Assembly (NCBI RefSeq): GCF_003293845.1
Contig: NZ_QLST01000013.1
Coordinates: 1-64,000 of the forward strand
From: Flavobacterium tibetense
GTDB lineage: Bacteria > Bacteroidota > Bacteroidia > Flavobacteriales > Flavobacteriaceae
Reading direction: 5' to 3'
Length of the DNA: 64,000 nucleotides
The notes under the pieces were generated by a model, which did not search any database, was not told the DNA's origin, and was given only the letters and a program-made list of their open reading frames with translations. Shown here in pieces: positions 47,403 through 55,220 of the stretch (position 1 is its first letter; each line of letters begins with the position of its first letter). A program made the position numbers and the translations under genes.

Positions 47403-48686
47403 TTAATAGTGACATTTACCACATTCTAAACCTCCCATTTGCGCAGCAGTTAATTGCTTCACACCGTATTTCTTAGAAAGTTCTTCATGGATTTTTTTGT
47501 AGTACTCATTGTCTTCTACTTTCACATTTGTTTCTCTGTGACAGTTGATACACCAGCCCATTGTTAATGGAGCATGTTGTTGCATGATTTCCATTTCTTC
47601 AACTGGACCGTGACATTTTTGACAATCAACACCAGCAACCGTTACGTGCTGAGCATGGCTAAAGTACACGTGATCAGGTAAATTATGAATTCTAACCCAT
47701 TTTACTGGTTGTGTTTTACCTGTATAACTTTGCGTAGCCGGATCCCAACCAACAGCATCATATAATTTTTGAATCTCTCCATCATAGAAAGCTTTGCTAT
47801 ACTCAGGAGTTGCAGTAGTTTCAGCCACTTCATTGATGTTTTTATGACAGTTCATACAAACATTTAAAGAAGGAATATTAGAATGCTTACTTACACGAGC
47901 AGCAGAGTGACAGTATTTACAATCAATACCGTTATCACCAGCGTGAATTTTGTGCGAATAATGAATTGGTTGCACAGGAGCATATCCTTGGTCAACACCA
48001 ATTTGCATCATCCAGCCGTAAGCAAAATAAGCTGCTACTAATAAGAATGCAATTGCAGATACTAAAACCAAAAAATGGTTTCTCGCAAAAGCTACCCAAA
48101 TTGGCACTGCTTTTTCTTTTGGCTCAACTTCAATTCCGTTAGCTTTAGCAATTTTAGTTAATACATTGTTTACTAAAAACAACATTACCACTAACATTCC
48201 TAAAACCAATGCCAAAGCACCAAGAATTACATTGTTTGAAATTCCAGTACCCGAATCAGATGAAGTTGAAGCACCATCAGCTACTACCACTGGTTTTTCA
48301 GCAGGAACTTCTGAAGTATACGCTAAAATATCATCAATATCCGCATTAGACAATTGAGGAAATGCCGTCATTGGCACTTTTCCGTTTTCTTCAAAAACTT
48401 TTACTGCTAATGCATCACCTGATTTAATCAAGTCAGCACTATTTTTAATCCATTTATACAACCACTCTTTTTCATACTTATCAGCAACACCACGAAGTGC
48501 AGGACCCGTAGCCTTACCATCTAATTTATGACAAGCAGCACATTGAGAATTAAACAATGCTTTTCCTTTTGCAGGATCACCACCAACGGCAGCATCTTGA
48601 GAAAAAACAGACAAAGAAAAAGTTAGCATGAACGCTAAACTGAAGAAAATCTTTGAAAACGATTTATGGTTACCCACCTTTTTCAT
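47403..48686 (-). CDS. actA: Alternative complex III subunit ActA, multiheme cytochrome c
   Basis: 427 residues with six CxxCH heme-binding motifs: CAACH in an N-terminal class I cytochrome domain, then after a long linker and membrane helices CKYCH, CMNCH, CQKCH, CINCH and CGKCH. The signal peptide ends near FSLSVFSQ. The layout is a monoheme domain fused to the pentaheme ActA core. It is the first gene of the act-cox operon, with a TATTTTTG box at 48776-48783 and a leader of about 85 nt. Confidence 0.93.
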   Translation of the reverse strand: MKKVGNHKSFSKIFFSLAFMLTFSLSVFSQDAAVGGDPAKGKALFNSQCAACHKLDGKATGPALRGVADKYEKEWLYKWIKNSADLIKSGDALAVKVFEENGKVPMTAFPQLSNADIDDILAYTSEVPAEKPVVVADGASTSSDSGTGISNNVILGALALVLGMLVVMLFLVNNVLTKIAKANGIEVEPKEKAVPIWVAFARNHFLVLVSAIAFLLVAAYFAYGWMMQIGVDQGYAPVQPIHYSHKIHAGDNGIDCKYCHSAARVSKHSNIPSLNVCMNCHKNINEVAETTATPEYSKAFYDGEIQKLYDAVGWDPATQSYTGKTQPVKWVRIHNLPDHVYFSHAQHVTVAGVDCQKCHGPVEEMEIMQQHAPLTMGWCINCHRETNVKVEDNEYYKKIHEELSKKYGVKQLTAAQMGGLECGKCHY

Positions 48687-48775
48687 ATTTAATTAATGAT
48701 TATCGACTCAATATTTTTGGTATGATTTTAGCTACCTGATAAACAAATAGGAATCACACACAATTTTAACTCCGA

Positions 48776-48783
48776 CAAAAATA
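48776..48783 (-). promoter_or_regulatory. -7 box of the act-cox operon
   Basis: Minus-strand TATTTTTG (TAnnTTTG). It would start transcription near 48771 for the eight-gene operon ending at 37486. Confidence 0.5.
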
Positions 48784-48881
48784 CAATTTTAGAACTATTC
48801 TATAAACCTTAATTTTATCATAAAATGTAATTTATATTTATTCTAAATAATTTGAAGTTTTCTGTTTATTTATATAAATTG

Positions 48882-48889
48882 TATTTTTG
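48882..48889 (+). promoter_or_regulatory. -7 box of the SPOR-domain gene
   Basis: TATTTTTG ends 18 nt before ATG 48908. The frame opening at 48887 overlaps it, so that longer start is rejected. Confidence 0.55.
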
Positions 48890-48907
48890 TCCTATACAAA
48901 TATCAAA

Positions 48908-49297
48908 ATGAGAAAATTAGCCTTAAAAACCGTTTTTTTTATTGCACTTCAATTTGCTTTTGGGAGCTATGAAATGCATGCTCAAGATTCAAAAATAAAA
49001 ATTGAGCAGAACCCAAAAATTGAGAATTTACTTAAAGAAAAGCAAAAATTAAACACTTCACTAACTGTAAACGACAGTTATAAAATCCAAATCTTCTACG
49101 GAAGTAGTGAAGAAGCAAAAAAGAAAAATGCTGAATTCAAAAAGGATTTTAAAGACATAGAAACTACTATCATCTATACCAATCCCACATTCAAAGTTTG
49201 GGTAGGCAATTACAAGCTAAGAATTCATGCAGAAAAGGCGCTGATTGATATTAAAAAGAAGTACCCAACGGCTTTACTCATCAAACCTAGTAAATAA
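48908..49297 (+). CDS. Small secreted SPOR-domain protein
   Basis: 129 residues: a signal peptide (MRKLALKTVFFIALQFAFG..., cleavage after MHAQ) followed at about residue 55 by a SPOR-like domain (YKIQIFYGSSEEAKKKNAEF; FKVWVGNYKLRIHAEKAL). SPOR domains bind denuded peptidoglycan glycan strands. Very short SPOR proteins with little else are common in Flavobacteria. It is monocistronic. Confidence 0.8.
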   Translation: MRKLALKTVFFIALQFAFGSYEMHAQDSKIKIEQNPKIENLLKEKQKLNTSLTVNDSYKIQIFYGSSEEAKKKNAEFKKDFKDIETTIIYTNPTFKVWVGNYKLRIHAEKALIDIKKKYPTALLIKPSK

Positions 49298-49328
49298 AAA
49301 ATATCCCAAGAAATCTTGGGATATTTTA
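49296..49328. terminator. Bidirectional terminator between the SPOR gene and infB
   Basis: ATATCCCAAG / CTTGGGATAT, loop AAAT, flanked by A and T runs. Confidence 0.85.
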
Positions 49329-49345
49329 GTTTTATATTGAAAATA

Positions 49346-52135
49346 TTACTTCAATTTTTTCTTAACTTCTACTTCTTGATAAGCTTCAATTAAATCGTAT
49401 TCTTTAATATCATTGTAGTTCTTAATTTGCATACCACAATCATATCCTTTAGACACTTCTTTTACATCGTCTTTAAAACGCTTTAAAGTAGTTAATTCAC
49501 CTGTGTAAATAACAACTCCTTCGCGGATTAATCGAATTTGTGAATTTCTAAAAATCTTACCATCAGTCACCATACATCCTGCAATTGTACCAACTTTAGA
49601 TACTTTGAAAATTTCTCTTATTTCAGCCGTTCCGGTAATTTCCTCTCTCATCTCTGGAGACAACATTCCTTCCATTGCATCTTTAACATCATCAATTGCA
49701 GCATAGATAATAGAATAGTTTCTGATATCGATTTCTTCTTTTTCTGCCAATTGTTTAGCGTTTCCTTGCGGACGTACGTTAAATCCAATAATAATAGCAT
49801 CCGAAGCAGAAGCTAACAATACATCAGATTCTGTAATAGCACCAACTCCTTTATGAATGATATTGATTTGAATTTCTTCTGTTGACAATTTTGAGAACGA
49901 ATCTGACAATGCTTCAACAGAACCATCCACATCACCTTTAAGAATAATATTCAATTCTTTAAACTGACCTAAAGCGATACGACGACCAATTTCTGCCAAA
50001 GTAATATGCTTTTGTGTACGAACCGATTGCTCACGCATCAATTGCGTACGTTTTGCTGCAATTTGTTTTGCTTCTCTTTCGTCTTCGTAAACATTGAATT
50101 TATCACCTGCTGTTGGTGCGCCATCCAAACCTAAAACCGAAACTGGCGTTGACGGCCCTGCTTCTTTAATTTGGTGACCACGCTCATCAAACATGGCTCT
50201 AATTTTTCCATGATTTTTACCTGCCAATACATAATCTCCAACTTTTAAAGTTCCTGCTTGGACTAAAATTGTTGATACATAACCTCTACCTTTGTCTAAT
50301 TGCGCTTCCACAACTGTTCCTAAGGCAGGTTTATTTGGATTAGCTTTTAAATCTAGTAATTCAGCTTCCAATAATACTTTTTCTAAAAGTTCTGGAACAC
50401 CTTGACCAAATTTTGCTGAAATATCGTGAGATTGGTATTTTCCACCCCAATCTTCAACTAATAAATTCATTCCGGCTAATTGTTCTTTAATTTTCTCAGG
50501 GTTTGCCGCTGGCTTATCTACTTTGTTGATAGCAAAAATCATTGGCACACCTGCTGCTTGAGCATGACTAATAGCTTCTTTTGTTTGAGGCATAATATCA
50601 TCATCAGCTGCAACTACAATAATTGCAATATCGGTTACTTGAGCACCACGAGCACGCATTGCGGTAAACGCTTCGTGACCAGGAGTATCTAAGAAAGTGA
50701 TTTTTTGACCATTTTCTAATAAAACCCCATAAGCACCAATATGCTGTGTAATACCACCTGACTCACCTGCAATTACATTTGCTTTACGAACATAATCTAG
50801 TAAAGAAGTTTTACCGTGATCTACGTGGCCCATTACGGTTACAATAGGCGCACGATGTACTAAATCTTCTGGATTGTCTTCAACAACTTCTTGTGCTTCT
50901 TCGATATCAGTTGTAATAAATTCAACCTCATATCCAAACTCATCCGCTACAATTGAAAGTGTTTCAGCATCTAAACGTTGGTTCATGGTAACCATGATTC
51001 CCAAAGACATACAAGTTCCGATAACTTTAGTAATTGGCACATCCATTAAAGATGCAATTTCACCAACCGTTACAAACTCTGTAACCTTAAGTGTTTTACT
51101 ACCTTCTTCAATAGCTTGTAATTCGTCATCTACACGCTGACGGTGTGTATCTCTTTTATCTTTACGGTATTTTGCCGCTTTTGATTTATTTCCTTTCCCT
51201 TGAAGTCTTTCAAGTGTTTCTTTGATTTGGTTTTTAACCTCTTCTTCAGTAGGTTCCGTTTTTTGAACAACTACTTTTTTACCTTTATTGAAACGATCTT
51301 TTGAAAAATCTTTTTTAGCTCCTGGAGCACCAGTTGTATTTGCTGCACCTGGAGTAGGCTTAGTAATACGCTTACGTTTATTTTTGTTTGCGGCGCTATT
51401 GTTGTTTCCTACAGCTGGAGTTCCAGGTTTGTTGTCACCTGGTTTTTTAAAATCTTTCTTAGGCTCTTCTTTTTTCTTCTTAGGTTTATTAAATTGAGAT
51501 AAATCAATTTTTTGACCTGTAAAAGTAGCTCCAGAAAGTTTTTGGTAATTCGTTTTGATGGTATCATCTACTTCTTCACCTTCGGCTCCTGAATTTTCAC
51601 TTTGAGCTGGAGTTTCTATCTCAGCAGCTTTCTCTTGCTTAACAACTTTTGGCTTAGTTTCTTCTTTACTTTCCTGAACTGGAGTTTCAGAAACAACTGG
51701 CTTTTCCTCAGCAACTGGAGTTGGTGTTTGCTCAACAGCAGGAACATCAGCTTCTTTTTTAGGCTCTGGCTTTGCAGGATTTAAATCTATTTTACCAATA
51801 GCTTTTGGTCCAGTTAAAACTGCTTTTGCCTTTATAACTTCTTGCTTTTGTTTTTCTTCTTGCTGACGCTTCAACTCAAGTTCTTTTTCAAGTTCTCTTT
51901 TCAGTGCTTCCTTTTCTTTCTTCTTTTCTTCACTTACTTCTTGAGATGCAACTTTTTTCCCTTTATCAGCAGAAAATTGGTCGCACAAAACATCATATTC
52001 TTCTTGAGATATTTTTGCATTCGGACTAGATTCAATAACATGATTCTTTTCTTTCAAAAAGTCGACTGCGCGCTCAAGAGAAATGTTCAACTCTCTTAAA
52101 ACCTTATTGATTCTTATTACTCTTTTTTCAGACAT
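49346..52135 (-). CDS. infB: Translation initiation factor IF-2
   Basis: 929 residues. Order: an IF2 N-terminal subdomain (1-60), a Lys/Glu/Pro-rich linker to about residue 330 and a second IF2-N. The G domain follows (GHVDHGKTSLLDYV, DTPGHEAFTAMRARGAQ, NKVDKPAAN), then the C-terminal C1/C2 domains that hold fMet-tRNA. Last gene of rimP-nusA-infB. Confidence 0.97.
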   Translation of the reverse strand: MSEKRVIRINKVLRELNISLERAVDFLKEKNHVIESSPNAKISQEEYDVLCDQFSADKGKKVASQEVSEEKKKEKEALKRELEKELELKRQQEEKQKQEVIKAKAVLTGPKAIGKIDLNPAKPEPKKEADVPAVEQTPTPVAEEKPVVSETPVQESKEETKPKVVKQEKAAEIETPAQSENSGAEGEEVDDTIKTNYQKLSGATFTGQKIDLSQFNKPKKKKEEPKKDFKKPGDNKPGTPAVGNNNSAANKNKRKRITKPTPGAANTTGAPGAKKDFSKDRFNKGKKVVVQKTEPTEEEVKNQIKETLERLQGKGNKSKAAKYRKDKRDTHRQRVDDELQAIEEGSKTLKVTEFVTVGEIASLMDVPITKVIGTCMSLGIMVTMNQRLDAETLSIVADEFGYEVEFITTDIEEAQEVVEDNPEDLVHRAPIVTVMGHVDHGKTSLLDYVRKANVIAGESGGITQHIGAYGVLLENGQKITFLDTPGHEAFTAMRARGAQVTDIAIIVVAADDDIMPQTKEAISHAQAAGVPMIFAINKVDKPAANPEKIKEQLAGMNLLVEDWGGKYQSHDISAKFGQGVPELLEKVLLEAELLDLKANPNKPALGTVVEAQLDKGRGYVSTILVQAGTLKVGDYVLAGKNHGKIRAMFDERGHQIKEAGPSTPVSVLGLDGAPTAGDKFNVYEDEREAKQIAAKRTQLMREQSVRTQKHITLAEIGRRIALGQFKELNIILKGDVDGSVEALSDSFSKLSTEEIQINIIHKGVGAITESDVLLASASDAIIIGFNVRPQGNAKQLAEKEEIDIRNYSIIYAAIDDVKDAMEGMLSPEMREEITGTAEIREIFKVSKVGTIAGCMVTDGKIFRNSQIRLIREGVVIYTGELTTLKRFKDDVKEVSKGYDCGMQIKNYNDIKEYDLIEAYQEVEVKKKLK

Positions 52136-52191
52136 ATAATCTTTTTAATAATTCTTTTTTGTTTTGTGTGTTGGTTTGGAGCTTAAATGTA

Positions 52192-53430
52192 CTAGTTATC
52201 TAACTCGTCTTTCAAAATACGAACTACTTCTAGAATAGTTTCTTCTTCTAAATCAGTTCTTCTAACTAAATCAACCACATCTTGATTCAATACACTTCTA
52301 GCAGTATCTAAACCGATTTTTTCGAACTCTTCAATTACCCATGCTTCAATTTCATCAGAGAATTCTCTTAATTCAACATCTTCTTCTTCAACAATTCCTT
52401 CTCTAATTACATCTAACTCATAACCTGTTAACATACTAGCCAACTTAATGTTATGTCCGCCTCTACCAATTGCTTTAGAAACTTCTTCTACCTTTAAGAA
52501 AACTTCTGCACGTTTTGTTTCTTCGTTAATTTTTACCGAAGATACTTTTGCAGGGCTTAATGCTCTTGTAATATACAATTGAATGTTACTAGTATAATTG
52601 ATAACATCAATATTTTCATTTCCTAATTCACGAACAATACCGTGAATACGAGAACCTTTCATTCCTACACAAGCACCAACAGGGTCAATTCTATCATCAT
52701 ACGAATCTACAGCTACTTTTGCTTTTTCACCTGGGATACGAACTACTTTTTTAACAGAAATCAAACCGTCAAAAACTTCCGGAATTTCTTGCTCAAACAA
52801 TTTCTCCAAAAACTCTGGAGCTGTTCTCGACATGATAATTTGCGGTTTATTTCCTTTTAGTTCAACGCTTTCTATAACCCCTCTAACATTTTCTCCTTTT
52901 TTGAAGTAATCGTTTGGAATTTGTTTTTCTTTTGGCAATACAATTTCATTTCCATCGTCATCCATTAGAACAACCATCTTAGGCCTAACGTGATGTACTT
53001 CTGCTGTATAGATATCCCCAATTAAATCTTTAAATTGTTTGTAAAGATTTGTATTGTCGTGTTCGTGAATTTTTGAAATCAAATTTTGGCGTAAAGCTAA
53101 AATCGCTCTTCTTCCTAATTGAAATAATTTTACTTCTTCAGAAACTTCTTCACCAACCTCAAAATCAGGTTCAATTTTTCTTGCTTCAGAAAGTGCGATT
53201 TCTGAATTTTCGTCTTCCACTTCACCGTCTTCAACAACAGTTCTGTTTCTCCAAATTTCCATATCACCTTTATCGGGATTGATAATAATATCAAAATTAT
53301 CGTCTGAACCGTATTTTTTCTTTAATGCATTACGAAATACATCTTCTAAAATCGCCATTAAGGTAACTCTATCAATGAATTTGTCGTCTTTAAACTCTGA
53401 AAACGATTCAATTAACGCAATATTCTCCAT
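52192..53430 (-). CDS. nusA: Transcription termination/antitermination factor NusA
   Basis: 412 residues: NusA N-terminal RNA polymerase-binding domain, S1 domain (about 130-200), and KH domains with DPVGACVGMKGSRIHGIV and GRGGHNIKLASML. A short acidic helical C-terminus follows, without the two AR repeats of E. coli NusA. It lies 13 bp after rimP and 56 bp before infB. Because NusA promotes hairpin pausing and termination, the hairpin in its own operon leader is noteworthy. Confidence 0.96.
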   Translation of the reverse strand: MENIALIESFSEFKDDKFIDRVTLMAILEDVFRNALKKKYGSDDNFDIIINPDKGDMEIWRNRTVVEDGEVEDENSEIALSEARKIEPDFEVGEEVSEEVKLFQLGRRAILALRQNLISKIHEHDNTNLYKQFKDLIGDIYTAEVHHVRPKMVVLMDDDGNEIVLPKEKQIPNDYFKKGENVRGVIESVELKGNKPQIIMSRTAPEFLEKLFEQEIPEVFDGLISVKKVVRIPGEKAKVAVDSYDDRIDPVGACVGMKGSRIHGIVRELGNENIDVINYTSNIQLYITRALSPAKVSSVKINEETKRAEVFLKVEEVSKAIGRGGHNIKLASMLTGYELDVIREGIVEEEDVELREFSDEIEAWVIEEFEKIGLDTARSVLNQDVVDLVRRTDLEEETILEVVRILKDELDN

Positions 53431-53443
53431 GTCAACTCTTTAT

Positions 53444-53911
53444 TTAAAATGATATTATAACTGTTGCTTCTTTTATTTCTGAGTAAGGTAAAGTTACTAA
53501 TTTTTCAACTGTTTCTTTTCCTTTACCCACTTTTTTTTGTTCTCTTGTTGTCCACTCAAGTGTGGTTTGTTCTTCATTTGCGGCTGTAATCTCCGCTTCA
53601 ATTACTTCTCCTTGAGTTGTTTTTACTGCTAATTTTCTACCAATATTTTTCACATACTGTCTTGGCATTTGCAACGGTCTAGAAACACCCGCAGAAGCTA
53701 CTTCTAAAGAAAAATCTTGTTCTTCTCTGTCTAAATTAGCCTCAACTGCTCGATTTATTGCAATACAATCTTGCAAATTAACCCCATTATCACCATCTAA
53801 AACAATACTGATTTTATTGGAGTCATCCATTTTTAATTCAATTAAAAACAAATCCAAACGTGTTTCTAAAGCTTGTGCTACAGCACTATTTACTTTTTCT
53901 TTGAAAGTCAT
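53444..53911 (-). CDS. rimP: Ribosome maturation factor RimP
   Basis: 155 residues, needed for 30S subunit maturation. Contains [19 protein letters not shown] and [13 protein letters not shown] followed by [13 protein letters not shown], the typical RimP core. First gene of the operon; the ATG lies 7 nt after a T-run that follows a strong hairpin. Confidence 0.95.
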   Translation of the reverse strand: MTFKEKVNSAVAQALETRLDLFLIELKMDDSNKISIVLDGDNGVNLQDCIAINRAVEANLDREEQDFSLEVASAGVSRPLQMPRQYVKNIGRKLAVKTTQGEVIEAEITAANEEQTTLEWTTREQKKVGKGKETVEKLVTLPYSEIKEATVIISF

Positions 53912-53918
53912 ATTCTAT

Positions 53919-53944
53919 AAAAAGAGGCACGCAGTGCGTGCCTC
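53919..53944 (-). promoter_or_regulatory. Terminator-like hairpin in the rimP-nusA-infB leader (possible attenuator)
   Basis: GAGGCACGC-AGT-GCGTGCCTC (53924-53944) forms a 9-bp GC-rich stem, followed on the minus strand by TTTTT (53923-53919) and then the rimP ATG. The upstream gene on the other side is divergent, so no minus-strand transcript is known to need ending here. Confidence 0.6.
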
Positions 53945-53972
53945 ATTACTTAAATGATACTAAATAATGCTG

Positions 53973-53980
53973 CAAATATA
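53973..53980 (-). promoter_or_regulatory. -7 box of the rimP-nusA-infB operon
   Basis: Minus-strand TATATTTG (TAnnTTTG). It predicts a leader of roughly 55 nt that contains the hairpin. Confidence 0.5.
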
Positions 53981-54075
53981 CACATATTTTTTAATTTAAA
54001 AAAAAATTGTCTGTCTCGGAAATAATTAGTAATTTTATGATGTAAAAAATTACATTCAAAAACAAAAACATACTT

Positions 54076-54900
54076 ATGAAAAAAATCCTTGTACCAACCG
54101 ATTTTTCCAAGAGCGCGGAAAATGCATTAAAAGTAGCTGCTCAGATTGCCAAAAACAACAATGGTGAAATTTTCTTGTTACATATGCTCGAACTTCCAAT
54201 GACTGGAAATGATGCGCTTTCTGTTGCTCATGACATTCCGGAATTAATGTTTTTCAAAAATGCTGCAATTGCAAAACTAGACGCATTAATGGAAGTTGAC
54301 TACCTGAAAGACTTAACCGTTACAAAAATCATCCAATTTGAATTAGCCTTTGAAGGCATCATCAAAACTGGAGAAGGTCACAATGTTGATTTAATCGTTA
54401 TGGGCTCTCATGGCGCTAGTGGATTCCAAGAAATGTTCATCGGGTCTAACACTGAAAAAGTAGTAAGAAACTCAAATGTTCCAGTTCTTGTTATCAAACA
54501 TGAAGACGCTAATTTCAAACCAGAAAAATTCGTTTTCGCTTCTGATTTTTCAGACGAAATAAAAAAACCTTTTGAAAAAGTAGTTGCATTTGCTAATAAA
54601 TTCAATTCGCATTTACATTTAGTAAATATCAATACTCCAAATAATTTCAAATCTACTAAAGTAGCTCAAAAAATTATGGATGAGTTCATGAAAGATTTTG
54701 ATATTAAAAACTACACCACTCATATTTACAACGACATTAATGTTGAAAAAGGGATTTTACATTTTGCAAAAAGCATCGATGCCGACATAATAGGAATGAG
54801 CACACACGGAAGAAAAGGTATTTCTCACTTCTTTAACGGAAGCATCAGCGAAGATTTAGTAAACCACGCGAAAAGACCAGTCGTTACTTTCAAAATATAA
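54076..54900 (+). CDS. Universal stress protein, two tandem UspA domains
   Basis: 274 residues. Two Usp domains: 1 to about 150 (KKILVPTDFSKSAENALKVA; ending VMGSHGASGFQEMFIGSNTEKVV) and about 155-274 (FVFASDFSDEIKKPF; IGMSTHGRKGISHFFNGSISE). Both keep the G-2x-G-9x-G(S/T)-type nucleotide-binding pattern. The protein is cytoplasmic. Monocistronic. Confidence 0.92.
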   Translation: MKKILVPTDFSKSAENALKVAAQIAKNNNGEIFLLHMLELPMTGNDALSVAHDIPELMFFKNAAIAKLDALMEVDYLKDLTVTKIIQFELAFEGIIKTGEGHNVDLIVMGSHGASGFQEMFIGSNTEKVVRNSNVPVLVIKHEDANFKPEKFVFASDFSDEIKKPFEKVVAFANKFNSHLHLVNINTPNNFKSTKVAQKIMDEFMKDFDIKNYTTHIYNDINVEKGILHFAKSIDADIIGMSTHGRKGISHFFNGSISEDLVNHAKRPVVTFKI

Positions 54901-54902
54901 AC

Positions 54903-54937
54903 AAAAAAAGTCCGATTCATTTGAATCGGACTTTTTT
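54903..54937 (+). terminator. Terminator of the universal stress protein gene
   Basis: AAGTCCGATTCA / TGAATCGGACTT with flanking A-run and T-run, directly after the stop codon. Confidence 0.87.
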
Positions 54938-54951
54938 AAATTTATACCAAT

Positions 54952-54980
54952 AAAAAACTCCTCAATTTGAGGAGTTTTTT
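54952..54980 (-). terminator. Terminator of tRNA-Gln
   Basis: ACTCCTCAA / TTGAGGAGT with A/T runs. On the minus strand it follows the tRNA 3' end by a few nucleotides. Confidence 0.8.
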
Positions 54981-54983
54981 TTG

Positions 54984-55054
54984 TTGGCCCACAAGGACTC
55001 GAACCTTGAATGACGGTACCAAAAACCGGAGTGTTACCATTACACCATGGGCCA
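54984..55054 (-). tRNA. tRNA-Gln (anticodon UUG)
   Basis: The minus-strand sequence folds into a cloverleaf: acceptor TGGCCCA pairs with TGGGCCA, the D arm is GTGT...ACAC, and the anticodon loop is TTTTGGT with TTG at positions 34-36. The T arm contains GGTTCGAGTCC. The discriminator is A, and CCA is not encoded. Frames drawn through it on either strand are not genes. Confidence 0.93.
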
Positions 55055-55084
55055 ATTCCCATACAACCTTTTCGATTGCGAGTG

Positions 55085-55115
55085 CAAATGTAATACATAT
55101 TTTTAATTCCGCAAA
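55085..55115 (-). promoter_or_regulatory. Promoter of tRNA-Gln (-33 and -7 boxes)
   Basis: On the minus strand TTTG (55115-55112), 19 bp, then TACATTTG (55092-55085). It fits the Bacteroidetes consensus exactly and lies 30 nt before the tRNA 5' end. Confidence 0.7.
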
Positions 55116-55220
55116 TTTTTCCAAAAAAAATATTAAAAATATTTTTTTGCTGTTTCTTTATACAAAAAAGTACTTTCTTTGTAAAATCAACGTTCAATAG
55201 AAATAGATAATTACAAATTT

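Noticed and set aside
49296..49328. Inverted repeat considered as a regulatory operator
   Set aside because: Position directly after a stop codon and the flanking A/T runs fit a plain bidirectional terminator.
51480..51960. Lys/Glu/Pro-rich region of infB considered as repeat expansion
   Set aside because: A long charged linker between IF2-N and the G domain is normal for IF-2 in this phylum.
54856..55200. Open frames on both strands across the tRNA-Gln region
   Set aside because: They run through the tRNA, its terminator and its promoter and have no protein-like features.
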